Source of the DNA: Plazaster borealis
Taxonomy: Eukaryota; Echinodermata; Asteroidea; Forcipulatida; Labidiasteridae
Direction of reading: 5' to 3'
Assembly (NCBI GenBank): GCA_021014325.1
Contig: CM037467.1
Location: 5,084,001 to 5,148,000, forward strand
Length of the DNA stretch: 64,000 nt
Under the pieces are notes generated by a model, which saw nothing but the letters and a program-made list of their open reading frames with translations, was not told where the DNA came from and ran no database searches. Positions within the stretch are counted from its first letter, which is position 1, and each line of letters opens with the position of its first letter. Made by a program: the position numbers and the translations under genes. This document shows, piece by piece, positions 44,101-47,845 of the stretch.

Positions 44101-46975
44101 TAACCCAAATTGTTTTGTGCTTAGCAACTTTTTGTGCTATGAAATTGAATTCAATCAATACCGATGCTGAATCTGAAATATTGACAAAGTCAAGAAATTA
44201 GAAAGCCAAATGATGAGGTTTTTTTTACCGATAGAAATAGCTGCATGTAGCTCATACTTGTATATTTGGCTTGCGGTAACACCATATGTATATCTACTTT
44301 GCTGTGTAGATTTTTGTTCTGTGAGAACTTGTCTTGCTATGTATTCTACTGCTGCGGATTACATTTCAAAATTCGGGAGACTATTCTATTGCCACAGAGT
44401 AGATTTTTGAAATTCGGGAGACTACCAAGTTCTGAAAAGAACTGTCCTACTCTTTAACTACTACCTGAGCGAAAGGTAGGAAATCGGTAGGTACTACTAC
44501 TTACGCTTAGTGGATCGGGGGACTTCTCGTTATTAACTTCACTGCCGTGGAGTGAGTTCTTAATTAGTCTCAACGTTTCGACTAGGTTGCACTAGTCATC
44601 GTCAGGAGACTACCCTAGCTCATACTTGTTTATTTTGGTTATGTTTACAGAGAAAGCCGTTGATTTCAACAGCTCACCATGGAAGGAAGACATTCACGTT
44701 ATAGCAGGAGCTCTCAAGTTGTACTTCAGAGAACTACCCGAACCACTGGTTACATTTGATGGCTATGATAAATACATGATGGCAATGAGTAAGTTCATCT
44801 ATTGGTCTCTCGGTTTTTTCTTCAATCTAATCTTTAAATGAAGTTGTCACCTCGCTAAACGTGAATGGATTCACTGTTCTTGATGAAAATACTGTGACAG
44901 TTTTTTGCTTTTTTCTCAGCAAGTAGGCACTATATTCAGCTGAAACTTTCACAGATGACTTTTATTGTATTGTCGTAATAAGTTTGCCTATAAATCAGCA
45001 TTACGTTGACAAAAACCAATCTATGACCCTACCTGTAATGCTGGAAGACTCATATACACACACAACTTTCAAGGACAGACGCACGGAGGCCTTATAAAAA
45101 CACATTAAAGTTTCATTTTGCGTTCCGCGTTTGTTTTTTGGGGTGATTTTTTTTGAGAGAGATCTCCTTACATCAAAGGCCGGAAGGCCACTTGAAGGTT
45201 AGGGCTACACTAACTGATTTGGGCTGTTGACCCAAATCAACTGTCACCAGGGGCACGTTGCCACCTACTCCTGGGGCTGAAAAAGGGTTACCCCCTCACA
45301 GTCCGTAAGGATGTAGGCATGGGTATCATCCACTAGGAGCCTGGCTGGTAGAGCACAATGCAGTACTTTTTACGAAGCAATTATGGTTAAGTGCCTTGCT
45401 TAAGTGCACAAGTGTCTTGACCGGGATTCAAACCACACTCTTTTAACACGCTCGGAACGTTCTGTGTGGAACAGTGGTTGACATGTGAAAACACCCGGAA
45501 TGTGCACTGTGTGGCTTGCACTTTGAAGGAACTCATGGTGTCATGCTTTGTTGGTCTGGTACAGACAGGGACAATAGGCACTGGAAACAACAGTCGAGGT
45601 CACTCTTTCCTTGGGATTACAGTGTAATCACCAATTCCAGACCTTCATCTTTTTGTCTGACAAACCAGGATAACAAGAGATTGATAGACTGCCACAACTG
45701 TTTCCCGTGTACTCTAACATCACACACAACAGTCTGCCACTGTTACACGTTCATACCTGAGGTGTATGCACAGGCAGAACAGCTCCTCTACGATTTGCTG
45801 ACGATTGCACCACATCCCCATATAAAGTGCTACGCCTTTCAGGTGTGATCAAGTGCTATCTAAGAACTGTGTACTATTTTTATATTATGTGGGGTTGAAC
45901 ATAATCTGGCATGATATTCTTCCTACTTGAGTCTGATTTCCGATTTTGTTGCCCTTGGAAAAATTATGATTAAATAGCCTTAAAAAGGTTTATTGCAGCC
46001 TAAACCATATGTACATGTAGGTTTGCCCTTTTACTCAAGGAAATATTCTGACTTTTGTCCAAAGACCAAATATCATGCCTGAATGATTCAAATATCGCTC
46101 TGCCTACCTGTCAGAAAAATAATCAGCGCTGTGAGACGCCTTTCAGGTGCGATAAAGTGCTATCTAAGAATTGCCTACTATTATTATATTATTTGGGGTT
46201 GAACAAAGAAAAATTGACTAGAGCTGGATTTGAACCAACGACCTCCGGATTAACGTGCAGGCGCTCTACCAACTGAGCTATCTAGCCCTATGTTGGCCGT
46301 CTCCCTATTTTGTCAATATCTCTTTTCGGGGGTGCCAGTCAGAAGCCATTCAACCTTTAACTGCTGTGTAGCCAGGGATCACACCTAAGTTTACGATACA
46401 ACCTGAGAAGCGGCAGCCAAGGGATCACCGTATTATTATATTGTGTAGATATGGCATTGCTCATTGGTCTTTCTCTTCTATGATAGAAATACATGATCAC
46501 AAATCCAAACTACGAGCTTTCCAGGAGGTGACTTCCTCGTTACCCCGTGTTCAACAGGAGACTATGAAAGCGTTGTTTAGACATCTCAACAGGTAAGTCA
46601 TATTTAAAGGGATTGTATACGTTTGGTAATTGGAACCCACGGTTTGTTTCAATACTATATAGTTGTAGATATATACCATGAAACTAACCTGTGAAAATTT
46701 TATTTCAAAAGGTGGTAGCGTTTTTGAGATATTGCTGAAAATCTGGAGCGGTTTCAGTCTTGTTTTTTTGATTTGGTTCTCACCTTCCTTTCTTGTCCTG
46801 CAGGGTCGTACATCACAAAGATAAGAATCGAATGCTGGCCCAGAATTTGGCCATCGTGTTTGGACCCACTCTAATGTGGCCCAGGAAAGAGAGCTTCAAC
46901 GTGGCATTGTCAATGGTCTATCAGAACCAGGTCATTGAATTCATCATCAATGAACATCTGCAACTGTTTAAATAA
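5419..46975 (+). CDS. ARHGAP12/27-like: Rho GTPase-activating protein of the ARHGAP9/12/15/27 family, 14 coding exons, 762 aa
   Basis: The join is 5419-5967, 7120-7353, 20757-20861, 23224-23304, 27249-27302, 33690-33929, 36019-36117, 37328-37426, 38725-38830, 40910-41035, 43513-43692, 44651-44788, 46487-46592 and 46804-46975, giving 2289 nt in one open frame. Domains are SH3 (about residues 5-60), WW (220-247), a tandem WW-like segment (272-322), PH (about 382-487) and RhoGAP (about 566-762). Family knowledge: such proteins stimulate GTP hydrolysis by Rac/Cdc42/Rho GTPases at membranes, with PH binding phosphoinositides and SH3/WW binding proline-rich partners. The RhoGAP part keeps Arg607 (arginine finger, GIYRVNGN), Lys647 and Arg651 ([14 protein letters not shown]) and Asn720 ([10 protein letters not shown]), so catalysis is expected. 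A basic linker ([12 protein letters not shown]) before RhoGAP is typical of this subfamily. Vertebrates have four paralogues; this looks like a pre-duplication orthologue, so the exact symbol is uncertain. All junctions are GT-AG and phase-compatible. Missed or alternative exons cannot be excluded. Confidence 0.93.
6355..6807 (-). repeat. tRNA-Leu-type SINE, - strand, head to body, abutting a + fragment
   Basis: Positions 6719-6807 are a reversed tRNA-Leu(CAA)-like head (gaccgctcgtccacgacac, ggattcgaacccacac). The body runs leftwards to about 6478. From 6355 to 6476 the same family's middle part (agaaggggtttgccccggtg) reads on the + strand, so two copies meet head-on in intron 1. Confidence 0.75.
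7120..7353 (+). CDS. ARHGAP12/27-like: coding exon 2: first WW domain
   Basis: The acceptor ttttcag is at 7119/7120 and the donor aag|gtaagt at 7353/7354, both phase 0. It encodes residues 184-261. A Pro/Ser/His-rich linker is followed by a canonical WW domain with Trp222, the YYY block 233-235, Trp244 and Pro247. A basic Ser/Lys-rich tail follows. Confidence 0.92.
7548..7732. mobile_element. inverted-repeat MITE, 'gggcccaatttcatagagct' family
   Basis: The terminal inverted repeats are gggcccaatttcatagagct and agctctatgaa, with internal ttaccacc and actggttccctgcttatttt blocks. It is one of at least seven copies (28147, 34442, 40068, 47846, 48549, 61829, partial 20517). Confidence 0.8.
7735..8740 (-). 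mobile_element. possible Penelope-like element remnant
   Basis: Positions 7735-8055 are homologous to 44265-44612. On the - strand the block starts gtctcctgacgatgactag and continues agtcgaaacgttgagac, resembling the ends of Penelope-like retroelements, which often carry hammerhead-type ribozyme motifs. A 134-codon - strand frame (8315-8719) next to it could be a decayed ORF start, but no catalytic motif is visible. Assignment is by resemblance. Confidence 0.35.
8975..9236 (-). repeat. tRNA-Leu-type SINE, - strand, truncated
   Basis: It contains ccggggcaaaccccttctct, ggacacaagtgttaagaccg, gactcgaacccacac and gaccgctcagccacggcac, the reverse of the SINE head and body. It lies in intron 2. Confidence 0.75.
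9556..9824. mobile_element. long imperfect palindrome (foldback MITE), about 110-nt arms
   Basis: The left arm begins cccttttcacac and the right arm ends gtgtgaaaaggg. Internal blocks gggtcccttgctt, agcatggttg, gaaattttacaaa, tcgtgtg and acaacaatgttt recur in inverted order in the other half. The centre is near 9690. No coding capacity. Confidence 0.8.
9835..9945 (+). repeat. tRNA-Leu-type SINE 3' tail
   Basis: aataatgagcgttttgagatgccc, a gtgtgactgagcgctatta block and a final attattatta run match the tails of fuller copies. 5' truncated. Confidence 0.6.
10307..10561 (-). mobile_element. truncated copy of the 'ttaggccaaat' terminal-repeat element
   Basis: The right end (gctaagcatg, then atttggcctta) and the internal aaaaatggccacccgac and tttttcgagaca match the right part of the complete element at 25388-25740 in reverse. 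The other terminus is absent. Confidence 0.65.
11536..11690 (+). repeat. dispersed repeat, second copy of the 5135 family
   Basis: It is nearly identical to 5135-5300 over ctagaatttcatctttgaga and the following gggcaaggccattttcattt. It ends gtgtaattccaggcc. Confidence 0.65.
11906..12190. mobile_element. Kolobok-like MITE relative ('ggtctttgacaattaccaat' family)
   Basis: The left flank TTAA is at 11902-11905. It ends with ggtctttgacaattaccaat and gtccacgtactc. Relatives lie at 53835-54153 and 57881-58079. The right TTAA is not preserved. Confidence 0.55.
13758..13905 (+). repeat. Lys/Asn-like tRNA-derived repeat
   Basis: atagctcagttggta (A box) and ggttcaaatcccgct (B box) follow a leader gacaaaatagggagactgcc and precede a tttttctttgt tail. 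The same leader and tail flank copies at 46194 and 49712, which marks a dispersed family. An insertion in the D arm makes it non-functional as a tRNA. Confidence 0.7.
14008..14030 (+). repeat. (TG)n microsatellite
   Basis: An uninterrupted run of about 11 TG units in intron 2. Confidence 0.9.
14345..14925 (+). repeat. 82-bp tandem repeat, seven copies
   Basis: The tggcaacc motif recurs at 14371, 14453, 14535, 14617, 14699, 14781 and 14863, a strict 82-bp period. Copies are nearly identical (ttggatggc or ttgggtggc variants). The first starts aatcgtatt and an eighth is degenerate. It lies in intron 2. Confidence 0.95.
15003..15160 (-). repeat. dispersed repeat, inverted copy of the 5135 family
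   Basis: ctggaattccatgtaaat, ggccattgcctctgt and aaatagctgtgccctctcaa match the 5135 family in reverse orientation with divergence. Confidence 0.5.
15173..15312. mobile_element. small inverted-terminus element, second copy at 30709-31384
   Basis: Left end aagcactaagattcatcttaag; right end cttaagattaatttgagctc followed by tttgtga. Internal block gttgtcaat, tcgccatagtgatttgtat and tgtgacatcacactttgc recurs reversed near 31290-31370. Confidence 0.7.
16500..16690 (-). pseudogene. degraded LINE C-terminal fragment
   Basis: A - strand frame reads [13 protein letters not shown], then [19 protein letters not shown] and NGLCS. This resembles the tail found downstream of the reverse transcriptase in many animal LINEs (an R-rich stretch, then a TW-xxAxxAQDRxxWR block), here with the DRxxWR part replaced. 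No reverse transcriptase motif remains nearby, so this is a fossil. Confidence 0.45.
16909..17035 (+). repeat. 14-bp minisatellite (gcacatgtacgtac)n
   Basis: About eight to nine units lie between 16909 and 17035. From 16935 to about 17005 the sequence alternates purine and pyrimidine without a break. Apparent open frames with [16 protein letters not shown] repeats here are products of the minisatellite. Confidence 0.95.
17938..18290. mobile_element. partial MITE of the 22248-22656 type
   Basis: Shares gtgtaatttctat, ttataaaaatggtaatggta, ataaaaacatttgaatc and the gttggtatccactgtcaact block with the complete element at 22248-22656. A 57-bp segment around 18045-18130 is locally duplicated (aaaacatttgaatcc twice). 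Confidence 0.6.
18957..19290 (+). repeat. tRNA-Leu(CAA)-derived SINE, near-complete head
   Basis: gtgtcgtggctgagcggtct (A box), gacccaagctctgg and gtgttcgaatcccggtca (B box) are followed by a gtgccttgagtaaggcac body. The head resembles tRNA-Leu(CAA) including a variable arm. The 3' part (gccagttgatttgggtagac) marks a subfamily also seen at 6478 and 45178. Confidence 0.8.
19670..19800 (+). repeat. short copy of the 32.4-kb minisatellite locus, with telomere-like hexamers
   Basis: gagttagggttagggttagg at about 19725-19742 is followed by acattggggtgttggaacat. The same order (gagttaggg, aaacatacatt, then 16-bp units) recurs at 32400-32962. Confidence 0.65.
20145..20250 (+). repeat. SINE-type 3' end with ATT-rich run
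   Basis: ataataataacaataaagag, tttataaagcgcaaac and cgccttagggcgctgaatac match SINE or LINE-tail sequences also near 8845-8925 and 18305. Confidence 0.45.
20517..20665. mobile_element. partial 'gggcccaatttcatagagct' MITE
   Basis: cagagctgctcaagcacaac, aaaacagttttgattaccag and the left-hand inverted repeat match the family; the right end is lost. It lies in intron 2, about 90 bp before exon 3. Confidence 0.5.
20757..20861 (+). CDS. ARHGAP12/27-like: coding exon 3: first half of the tandem WW segment
   Basis: The acceptor atacag is at 20756/20757 and the donor aag|gtaaat at 20861/20862, phase 0. It encodes residues 262-296. LPPGW (272-276) is a classic WW opening, and the central strand is VFIN instead of an aromatic triplet. 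The second Trp of this unit comes from the first codon of the next exon. Confidence 0.85.
20904..21500. mobile_element. diverged copy of the 'tagactgtgcaagtctcgc' element
   Basis: The left end tagactgtgcaagtctcgc and aacttccgggacca are shared with the complete element at 50021-50585, as are cattaaacctacgtaat and gattggcaaatggggttt. The right inverted terminus is missing. Confidence 0.65.
21515..21880 (+). repeat. tRNA-Leu(CAA)-derived SINE
   Basis: gtgtcatggtcgagcggtca, ggactcaagctctgg and gggttcaagtcccggtct form the head, followed by gatgggcataaagccgtagg, tgtgtgttgtgtaatgcac and agaaggggtttaccccg. This is one of the better copies for a consensus. Intron 3. Confidence 0.85.
22248..22656. mobile_element. 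Kolobok-like MITE, 409 bp, TTAA-flanked
   Basis: It runs from aggtagggtcat to atgaccctacct, inverted termini, with TTAA at 22244-22247 and 22657-22660. Short TTAA-duplicating elements with 5'-AGG ends fit Kolobok. Partial relatives lie at 17938 and 44838. Confidence 0.75.
22661..23050. mobile_element. Kolobok-like MITE, 390 bp, TTAA-flanked
   Basis: The ends agggtctgtatac and gtctacaatccct are inverted variants of one terminus. TTAA is at 22657-22660 and 23051-23054. The centre carries a short hairpin, with aagcgttactgac followed by cagattgtgtattcc. Other copies: 57069-57443, 62671-63048 and half at 46608. Confidence 0.8.
23224..23304 (+). CDS. ARHGAP12/27-like: coding exon 4: second half of the tandem WW segment
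   Basis: The acceptor ttccag is at 23223/23224 and the donor act|gtaagt at 23304/23305, phase 0. It encodes residues 297-323. Trp297, YYY (308-310), Trp319 and Pro322 form a WW domain whose first Trp also sits where the last Trp of the exon-3 unit should be. Confidence 0.88.
23747..23866. repeat. imperfect palindrome
   Basis: acaattgttgcacg at the left and cgtgcaacaattgt at the right enclose ggggcaaatggcacc and ggtgccatttgcccc around a short centre near 23792. Foldback-type element without coding content. Confidence 0.75.
24098..24508 (+). repeat. tRNA-Leu-derived SINE, full body with ATT tail
   Basis: The head has an A-box deletion (ggcgtgtcgtgcc joined to aaactcaagctctgg), but the body is complete through gatgggacgtaaag, agaaggggttcgccccggtg, gcgccttgagcgtcactgag and a gctatataagaagccactatt tail ending in (att)n. 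Confidence 0.85.
25388..25740. mobile_element. non-autonomous DNA element with about 33-bp inverted termini
   Basis: The left end aaggccaaataaaaaa then catgtttagcgtcc is mirrored by ggacgctaaacatg then tatttggcctaa. The interior has a long T-run and paired gcacagcgaaaaaagcacac segments. A second truncated copy is at 10307-10561. Intron 4. Confidence 0.8.
26111..26353 (+). repeat. tRNA-Leu-type SINE 3' half, tail split by another element
   Basis: Starts catgcacgtaaaagaatcca and runs through gcgccttgagcgtcactgag to gaagccactatt, closely matching 24240-24493. Its ATT tail resumes at 26872 after a 518-bp insertion. Confidence 0.85.
26354..26871. mobile_element. 518-bp inverted-terminus element inside a SINE tail
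   Basis: The left terminus gggtgcgttcgattagcttc and the right gaagctaatggaacgcaccc are inverted. A further inner match (ggtgtgttc with gaacacac) follows. Flanking ATT at 26351-26353 and 26872-26874 fits a 3-bp duplication, though the tail itself is ATT-repetitive. Harbinger-like assignment is inference. Confidence 0.8.
27249..27302 (+). CDS. ARHGAP12/27-like: coding exon 5: short polar linker
   Basis: This 18-codon exon (residues 324-341) lies between ctttag at 27248/27249 and gag|gtgcgt at 27302/27303, phase 0 at both ends. It is Glu/Ser/Arg-rich with no domain. It is the least certain exon because it is short, its donor is non-optimal, and skipping it would keep the frame. Confidence 0.65.
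28147..28340. mobile_element. complete 'gggcccaatttcatagagct' MITE
   Basis: gggcccaatttcatagagct at the left and agctctatgaaattgggccc at the right are exact inverted repeats. The interior is gctggtaaccttattctggt flanked by gcttagc-type blocks. Intron 5. Confidence 0.9.
29343..29468. repeat. palindrome with about 58-nt arms
   Basis: gtgctatggttaaaactccg pairs with the reverse complement at the right end; the arms hold gactccctcggtgatccccg and its inverted partner. The loop is ctgcacc near 29405. High GC against an AT-rich background. Confidence 0.85.
30709..31384. mobile_element. inverted-terminus element carrying a nested piggyBac-like insertion
   Basis: The left end cacaaagagctaagattggt and the right atgaatcttggtgctttgtg match the element at 15173-15312 in reverse. 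Positions 31046-31285 hold extra internal sequence. On the + strand a 38-codon stretch (from gcagagtacatcactag) is open but unrecognised. Confidence 0.65.
30739..31045. mobile_element. piggyBac-like non-autonomous element, 307 bp
   Basis: TTAA at 30735-30738 and 31046-31049 flanks CCCTTATAGTGCCGG at the left and the inverted CCCTTCGGGGG at the right. TTAA duplication with CCCTT ends is the piggyBac hallmark. A subterminal block (gaacgtcggcggcc, gtggatggatat) occurs twice inside, at about 30808 and 30979. Confidence 0.75.
31433..31559. mobile_element. inverted-repeat element, 'ggccgtgtccgaat' family
   Basis: ggccgtgttcaaagaggcgg and ccaactcggacacggcc are inverted ends; gttgctatgggaatcctatg is shared with 47098-47225. 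Intron 5. Confidence 0.75.
32142..32213 (+). repeat. poly(T) run followed by G-rich tract
   Basis: About 29 T residues are followed by runs of 9, 6, 3 and 8 G. Open frames across it are low-complexity artefacts. Intron 5. Confidence 0.9.
32460..32962 (+). repeat. 16-bp minisatellite (ggggtgtcggaacata)n
   Basis: About 31 units of a 16-bp motif, with variant units cca-aacattggggtgtcgg. A longer-period block containing the cca-aacatt variant repeats at about 32700, 32812 and 32922. The - strand frames reading [16 protein letters not shown] are repeat artefacts. Intron 5. Confidence 0.95.
33690..33929 (+). CDS. ARHGAP12/27-like: coding exon 6: linker and start of PH domain
   Basis: It encodes residues 342-421 and the donor ctg|gtaagt is at 33929/33930. 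The acceptor tactag at 33689/33690 was chosen because it is phase 0 and matches exon 5. Two closer AGs, ending at 33718 and 33721, would need a phase-2 partner that was not found. The PH domain starts near residue 382 (KEGVLQYV) and runs through the strand [10 protein letters not shown]. The first 10 residues depend on the acceptor choice. Confidence 0.85.
33999..34303 (+). repeat. tRNA-Gly-like SINE, first arm of an inverted pair
   Basis: gtggttggtgttgtggtatc (A box) and ccggttcgaatcccacca (B box), with loop ccttccacctc resembling tRNA-Gly, precede ggggtttccctcccacatct and a ttcttggctagtatagtgat tail. It begins 70 bp after the exon-6 donor. Confidence 0.75.
34442..34635. mobile_element. 'gggcccaatttcatagagct' MITE, inside the SINE inverted pair
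   Basis: gggcccaatttcatagtgct at the left, gtatgaaattaggccc at the right. The interior gctggtaaccttattctggt pattern is intact (tctggtaaccttattctggt here). Confidence 0.85.
34797..35085 (-). repeat. tRNA-Gly-like SINE, second arm of the inverted pair
   Basis: Reads attctggttgtgaagccaag, gaacttaatcac, ttagatgtgggaggaaaacc, gggattcgaaccggggtcct and gaggtggaaggcgaggaaag, the reverse of the 33999 copy over most of its length. Intron 6. Confidence 0.8.
35671..35945. mobile_element. inverted-terminus element
   Basis: tatacaacctcgtccc at the left is mirrored by ggggacgaggttggggcgtata at the right, with cctggg blocks inside each half. A long open frame over 35371-35946 crosses the boundary and is not taken as a gene. 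Confidence 0.5.
36019..36117 (+). CDS. ARHGAP12/27-like: coding exon 7: central PH domain
   Basis: The acceptor ttgcag is at 36018/36019 and the donor gag|gtaaat at 36117/36118, phase 0. It encodes residues 422-454, including [12 protein letters not shown], which matches the DLxGAxL strand seen in the PH domains of this family, and ends in SKRSYIE, leading into the next strand. Confidence 0.9.
36155..36245 (+). repeat. tRNA-Glu-like SINE head
   Basis: gggtggctagtgcgtaaagc (A box), gctcgcctctcaccg (tRNA-Glu CTC-like loop) and tggttaagtcccagc (B box). A - strand relative lies inside 47952-48268. Intron 7. Confidence 0.65.
36560..36990 (+). repeat. tandem duplication, 201-bp offset
   Basis: actgctgcagcaaagga occurs at 36571 and 36772; gcggcgctgacgcctgggtc, gacatgcattttt or ttgag, and cgaaatggattt follow in both. 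The second copy has an internal expansion of the tctggacatgcat motif. No coding role seen; intron 7. Confidence 0.85.
37328..37426 (+). CDS. ARHGAP12/27-like: coding exon 8: C-terminal PH helix
   Basis: The acceptor ctttag is at 37327/37328 and the donor atg|gtaagt at 37426/37427, phase 0. It encodes residues 455-487. Invariant PH Trp476 lies in [12 protein letters not shown], the closing helix of the domain. Confidence 0.92.
37427..38724. other. intron 8, mostly unique sequence
   Basis: Of the gaps over 1 kb this is the least repetitive. No exon, element or RNA was recognised; only an ATA-rich patch near 38645-38670 and a ttctgttgggtcgggaaaca / ttccggtgggtcg doublet near 38260 stand out. 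Confidence 0.5.
38725..38830 (+). CDS. ARHGAP12/27-like: coding exon 9: PH-RhoGAP linker
   Basis: The acceptor atttag is at 38724/38725 and the donor ccaa|gtaagt at 38830/38831, entering in phase 0 and leaving in phase 1. It encodes residues 488-522, rich in Pro, Ser, Asn and Gln. The RRQNSLDG segment is a plausible basophilic-kinase or 14-3-3-type site by motif only. Confidence 0.85.
38957..39292 (+). repeat. tRNA-Leu-derived SINE, variant 3' half
   Basis: tggctgagcaatctagtgca, ggacttaagttctgg and gggttcgaatcccggtca form the head. The 3' half (aggggtaaatgggtacctgt, gctatataaacatgataaat, then ATT run) differs from the 24.1-kb type and resembles 48990-49345. Intron 9. Confidence 0.8.
40068..40777. 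mobile_element. 'gggcccaatttcatagagct' MITE split by a piggyBac-like element
   Basis: The left half (gggtccaagttgatagagct to attttctgcttaa) and the last 22 bp (gcagccctatcaaattgggc) belong to one MITE; the rest is a nested insertion at its TTAA. Intron 9. Confidence 0.85.
40237..40751. mobile_element. piggyBac-like non-autonomous element, 515 bp
   Basis: TTAA at 40233-40236 and 40752-40755 flanks CCCTTTTAGTCGACTG and the inverted CCCTTTCATTACCG end. Removing it restores the host MITE. No transposase frame. Confidence 0.8.
40910..41035 (+). CDS. ARHGAP12/27-like: coding exon 10: basic linker
   Basis: The acceptor attacag is at 40909/40910 and the donor aaag|gtatgt at 41035/41036, phase 1 in and out. 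It encodes residues 523-564. The Lys/Arg-rich segment [20 protein letters not shown] is the conserved lead-in to the RhoGAP domain in the ARHGAP9/12/15/27 group. Confidence 0.92.
41705..42825. mobile_element. 1.12-kb non-autonomous DNA transposon with hAT-like ends
   Basis: cagagatgccaacat at 41705 and its exact inverse atgttggcatctctg at 42811-42825 are the termini, flanked by GGATTA at 41699-41704 and 42826-42831. CAGAG ends recall hAT, but hAT normally duplicates 8 bp, and only 6 match here. No frame over 70 codons looks like transposase. Intron 10. Confidence 0.75.
43127..43425 (+). repeat. dispersed repeat, second copy of 4918-5075
   Basis: agggttctccctaggtttttt, ggggcattctggacccaaat, gtttggccgaagcac and caatctggagcattctatat match the upstream copy. 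It ends in catggggagaaccct and lies about 90 bp before exon 11. Confidence 0.65.
43513..43692 (+). CDS. ARHGAP12/27-like: coding exon 11: RhoGAP domain with arginine finger
   Basis: The acceptor ttcacag is at 43512/43513 and the donor cagg|gtaggg at 43692/43693, phase 1 in and out. It encodes residues 565-624. [12 protein letters not shown] opens the domain and [10 protein letters not shown] carries catalytic Arg607 (codon 43638-43640). Confidence 0.95.
44265..44612 (-). mobile_element. second copy of the possible Penelope-like block
   Basis: Matches 7735-8055 over gcggtaacaccatat, gagaacttgtcttgct, aggtaggaaatcgg, gacttctcgtta and caacgtttcgactag. It ends 38 bp before exon 12, so the branch point and pyrimidine tract of that exon lie in its flank. 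Confidence 0.5.
44651..44788 (+). CDS. ARHGAP12/27-like: coding exon 12: RhoGAP core
   Basis: The acceptor tttacag is at 44650/44651 and the donor atga|gtaagt at 44788/44789, phase 1 in and out. It encodes residues 625-670. [20 protein letters not shown] contains conserved Lys647 and Arg651. A transposon-like remnant ends only about 40 bp upstream of the acceptor. Confidence 0.95.
44838..45034. mobile_element. partial Kolobok-like MITE (22248 type)
   Basis: cacctcgctaaacgtgaatg, tgacagttttttgctttttt, cagctgaaactttcaca and atgaccctacct match the right half of 22248-22656. It starts about 50 bp after the exon-12 donor. Confidence 0.7.
45178..45438 (-). repeat. tRNA-Leu-derived SINE, - strand
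   Basis: ccacttgaaggttagggcta, gggcacgttgccacctactc, gatgtaggcatgggtatcat and the reversed B box accgggattcaaacc identify the 18957 subfamily. The A-box end is lost. Intron 12. Confidence 0.8.
45909..46080. mobile_element. 'ggcatgatatt' inverted-terminus MITE
   Basis: ggcatgatattcttcctact at the left and aaatatcatgcc at the right. Another copy is at 51607-51779 (gattaaatagcct shared). Intron 12. Confidence 0.75.
46194..46341 (-). repeat. Lys/Asn-like tRNA-derived repeat, - strand
   Basis: Reversed, it reads ggctagatagctcagttggt, agagcgcctgcacgttaatc and ggttcaaatccagct, with the same gacaaaatagggaga leader as 13758. The anticodon-loop position has GTT, but position 33 is C and the stem has mismatches, so a working tRNA is unlikely. 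Confidence 0.7.
46487..46592 (+). CDS. ARHGAP12/27-like: coding exon 13: RhoGAP helices
   Basis: The acceptor atgatag is at 46486/46487 and the donor acag|gtaagt at 46592/46593, phase 1 in and phase 2 out. It encodes residues 671-705. [18 protein letters not shown] corresponds to the LPxxNxxTLxxLxxHL helix of RhoGAP domains. Confidence 0.93.
46608..46760. mobile_element. half Kolobok-like MITE filling intron 13
   Basis: TTAA at 46604-46607 then agggattgtatacgtttggt and aattggaaccca, continuing to gaaaatctggagcgg, matches the outer half of 22661-23050 and 57069-57443. It occupies roughly three quarters of the 211-bp intron. Confidence 0.8.
46804..46975 (+). CDS. ARHGAP12/27-like: coding exon 14: RhoGAP C-terminus and stop
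   Basis: The acceptor tcctgcag is at 46803/46804, phase 2. It encodes residues 706-762 and stops at TAA 46973-46975. [19 protein letters not shown] carries conserved Asn720. The protein ends 32 residues after this block, as usual when RhoGAP is the last domain. Confidence 0.95.
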
Positions 46976-47845
46976 TCCCCCTGTGACTCGAGCCATCCTC
47001 GTATAGAACCCAGAGTGTGAGAGGCTATTTGTAAAGCACTGTGTGATGGCTGCATCACAGTACCTGACTATTTTTGTAGCCAGTATTATTGAGCTAAGGC
47101 TGTGTCTGAATTGGCGGCTACGGCTGTGGCTGTTGCTAAGGGTGTTGCTATGGGCCTCCTATGCTTCAATACAGGCTCAAGTGACGACCAAGCCGCAGTC
47201 ACTAATTTGGAAACGGCTGAACTACCAAAATGCAATTTACAAAACATTGTTGTAAACTATCTTACTTGTCAAGCCACTACGATGATCAACCATTCAAACC
47301 CCGCGGGTTTGCCACGTGTACTTTGAGTAACTGATATGTGTTGTGTGTACTTTGTGTAATTTAGGAATTCTTTCCCTTGCTGCTTGGCTCAGTAAGCAGC
47401 ACTTATCTTGTGAGCAGATAATCCAAACGGTTTGCGCCGAATTATCAGCGGTTACCAGCGTCATGACAGGTGGCCCTTTAGTTTTATACGTCTAATATAA
47501 ATACATTGTAAACTTTGTAATCCAGATGGATCTAAAGGATTTATATTGAATATAAAAATGTCATTATTTTATTATTCAGACCTTTTTTAGAAGACTAATT
47601 ATTTTTTTTCTGGGGGGGGGGTGTATATGTAGATACTCTTATGATGTATTTTGGCAAGCTACTGTGTGGATGGGTATAGAATGCACAAGAAGGTGCAGCT
47701 TGTATGATCTGTATATTTAAGAACGTTCACATCGTGTTGATAAAGAGAAATGACTCTAACATGACGTCTTTGTACTAACAAAATGGATGTATTATTGTTA
47801 TTAAATTACACTAAGAAAGCCTATGAAATGACTGAACACATACGG
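46976..47845 (+). other. probable 3' UTR and proximal 3' flank
   Basis: No coding potential continues after the stop. A variant poly(A) signal ATTAAA is at 47800-47805, and a dispersed element begins about 40 bp later, so transcript ends near 47.82 kb are plausible. An inverted-repeat element (47098-47225) and a G-run (about 47611-47620) lie inside. The end point is inference. Confidence 0.35.
47098..47225. mobile_element. inverted-repeat element in the 3' UTR region
   Basis: gtgtctgaattggcggctac at the left, ctaatttggaaacgg at the right, and the shared gttgctatgggcctcctatg block place it with 31433-31559. Confidence 0.65.

Noticed and set aside
46213..46290. Apparent tRNA gene (A and B boxes, GTT anticodon position) on the - strand
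   Set aside because: The leader and tail are shared with two other loci, position 33 is not T and the anticodon stem has mismatches. It is a tRNA-derived repeat.
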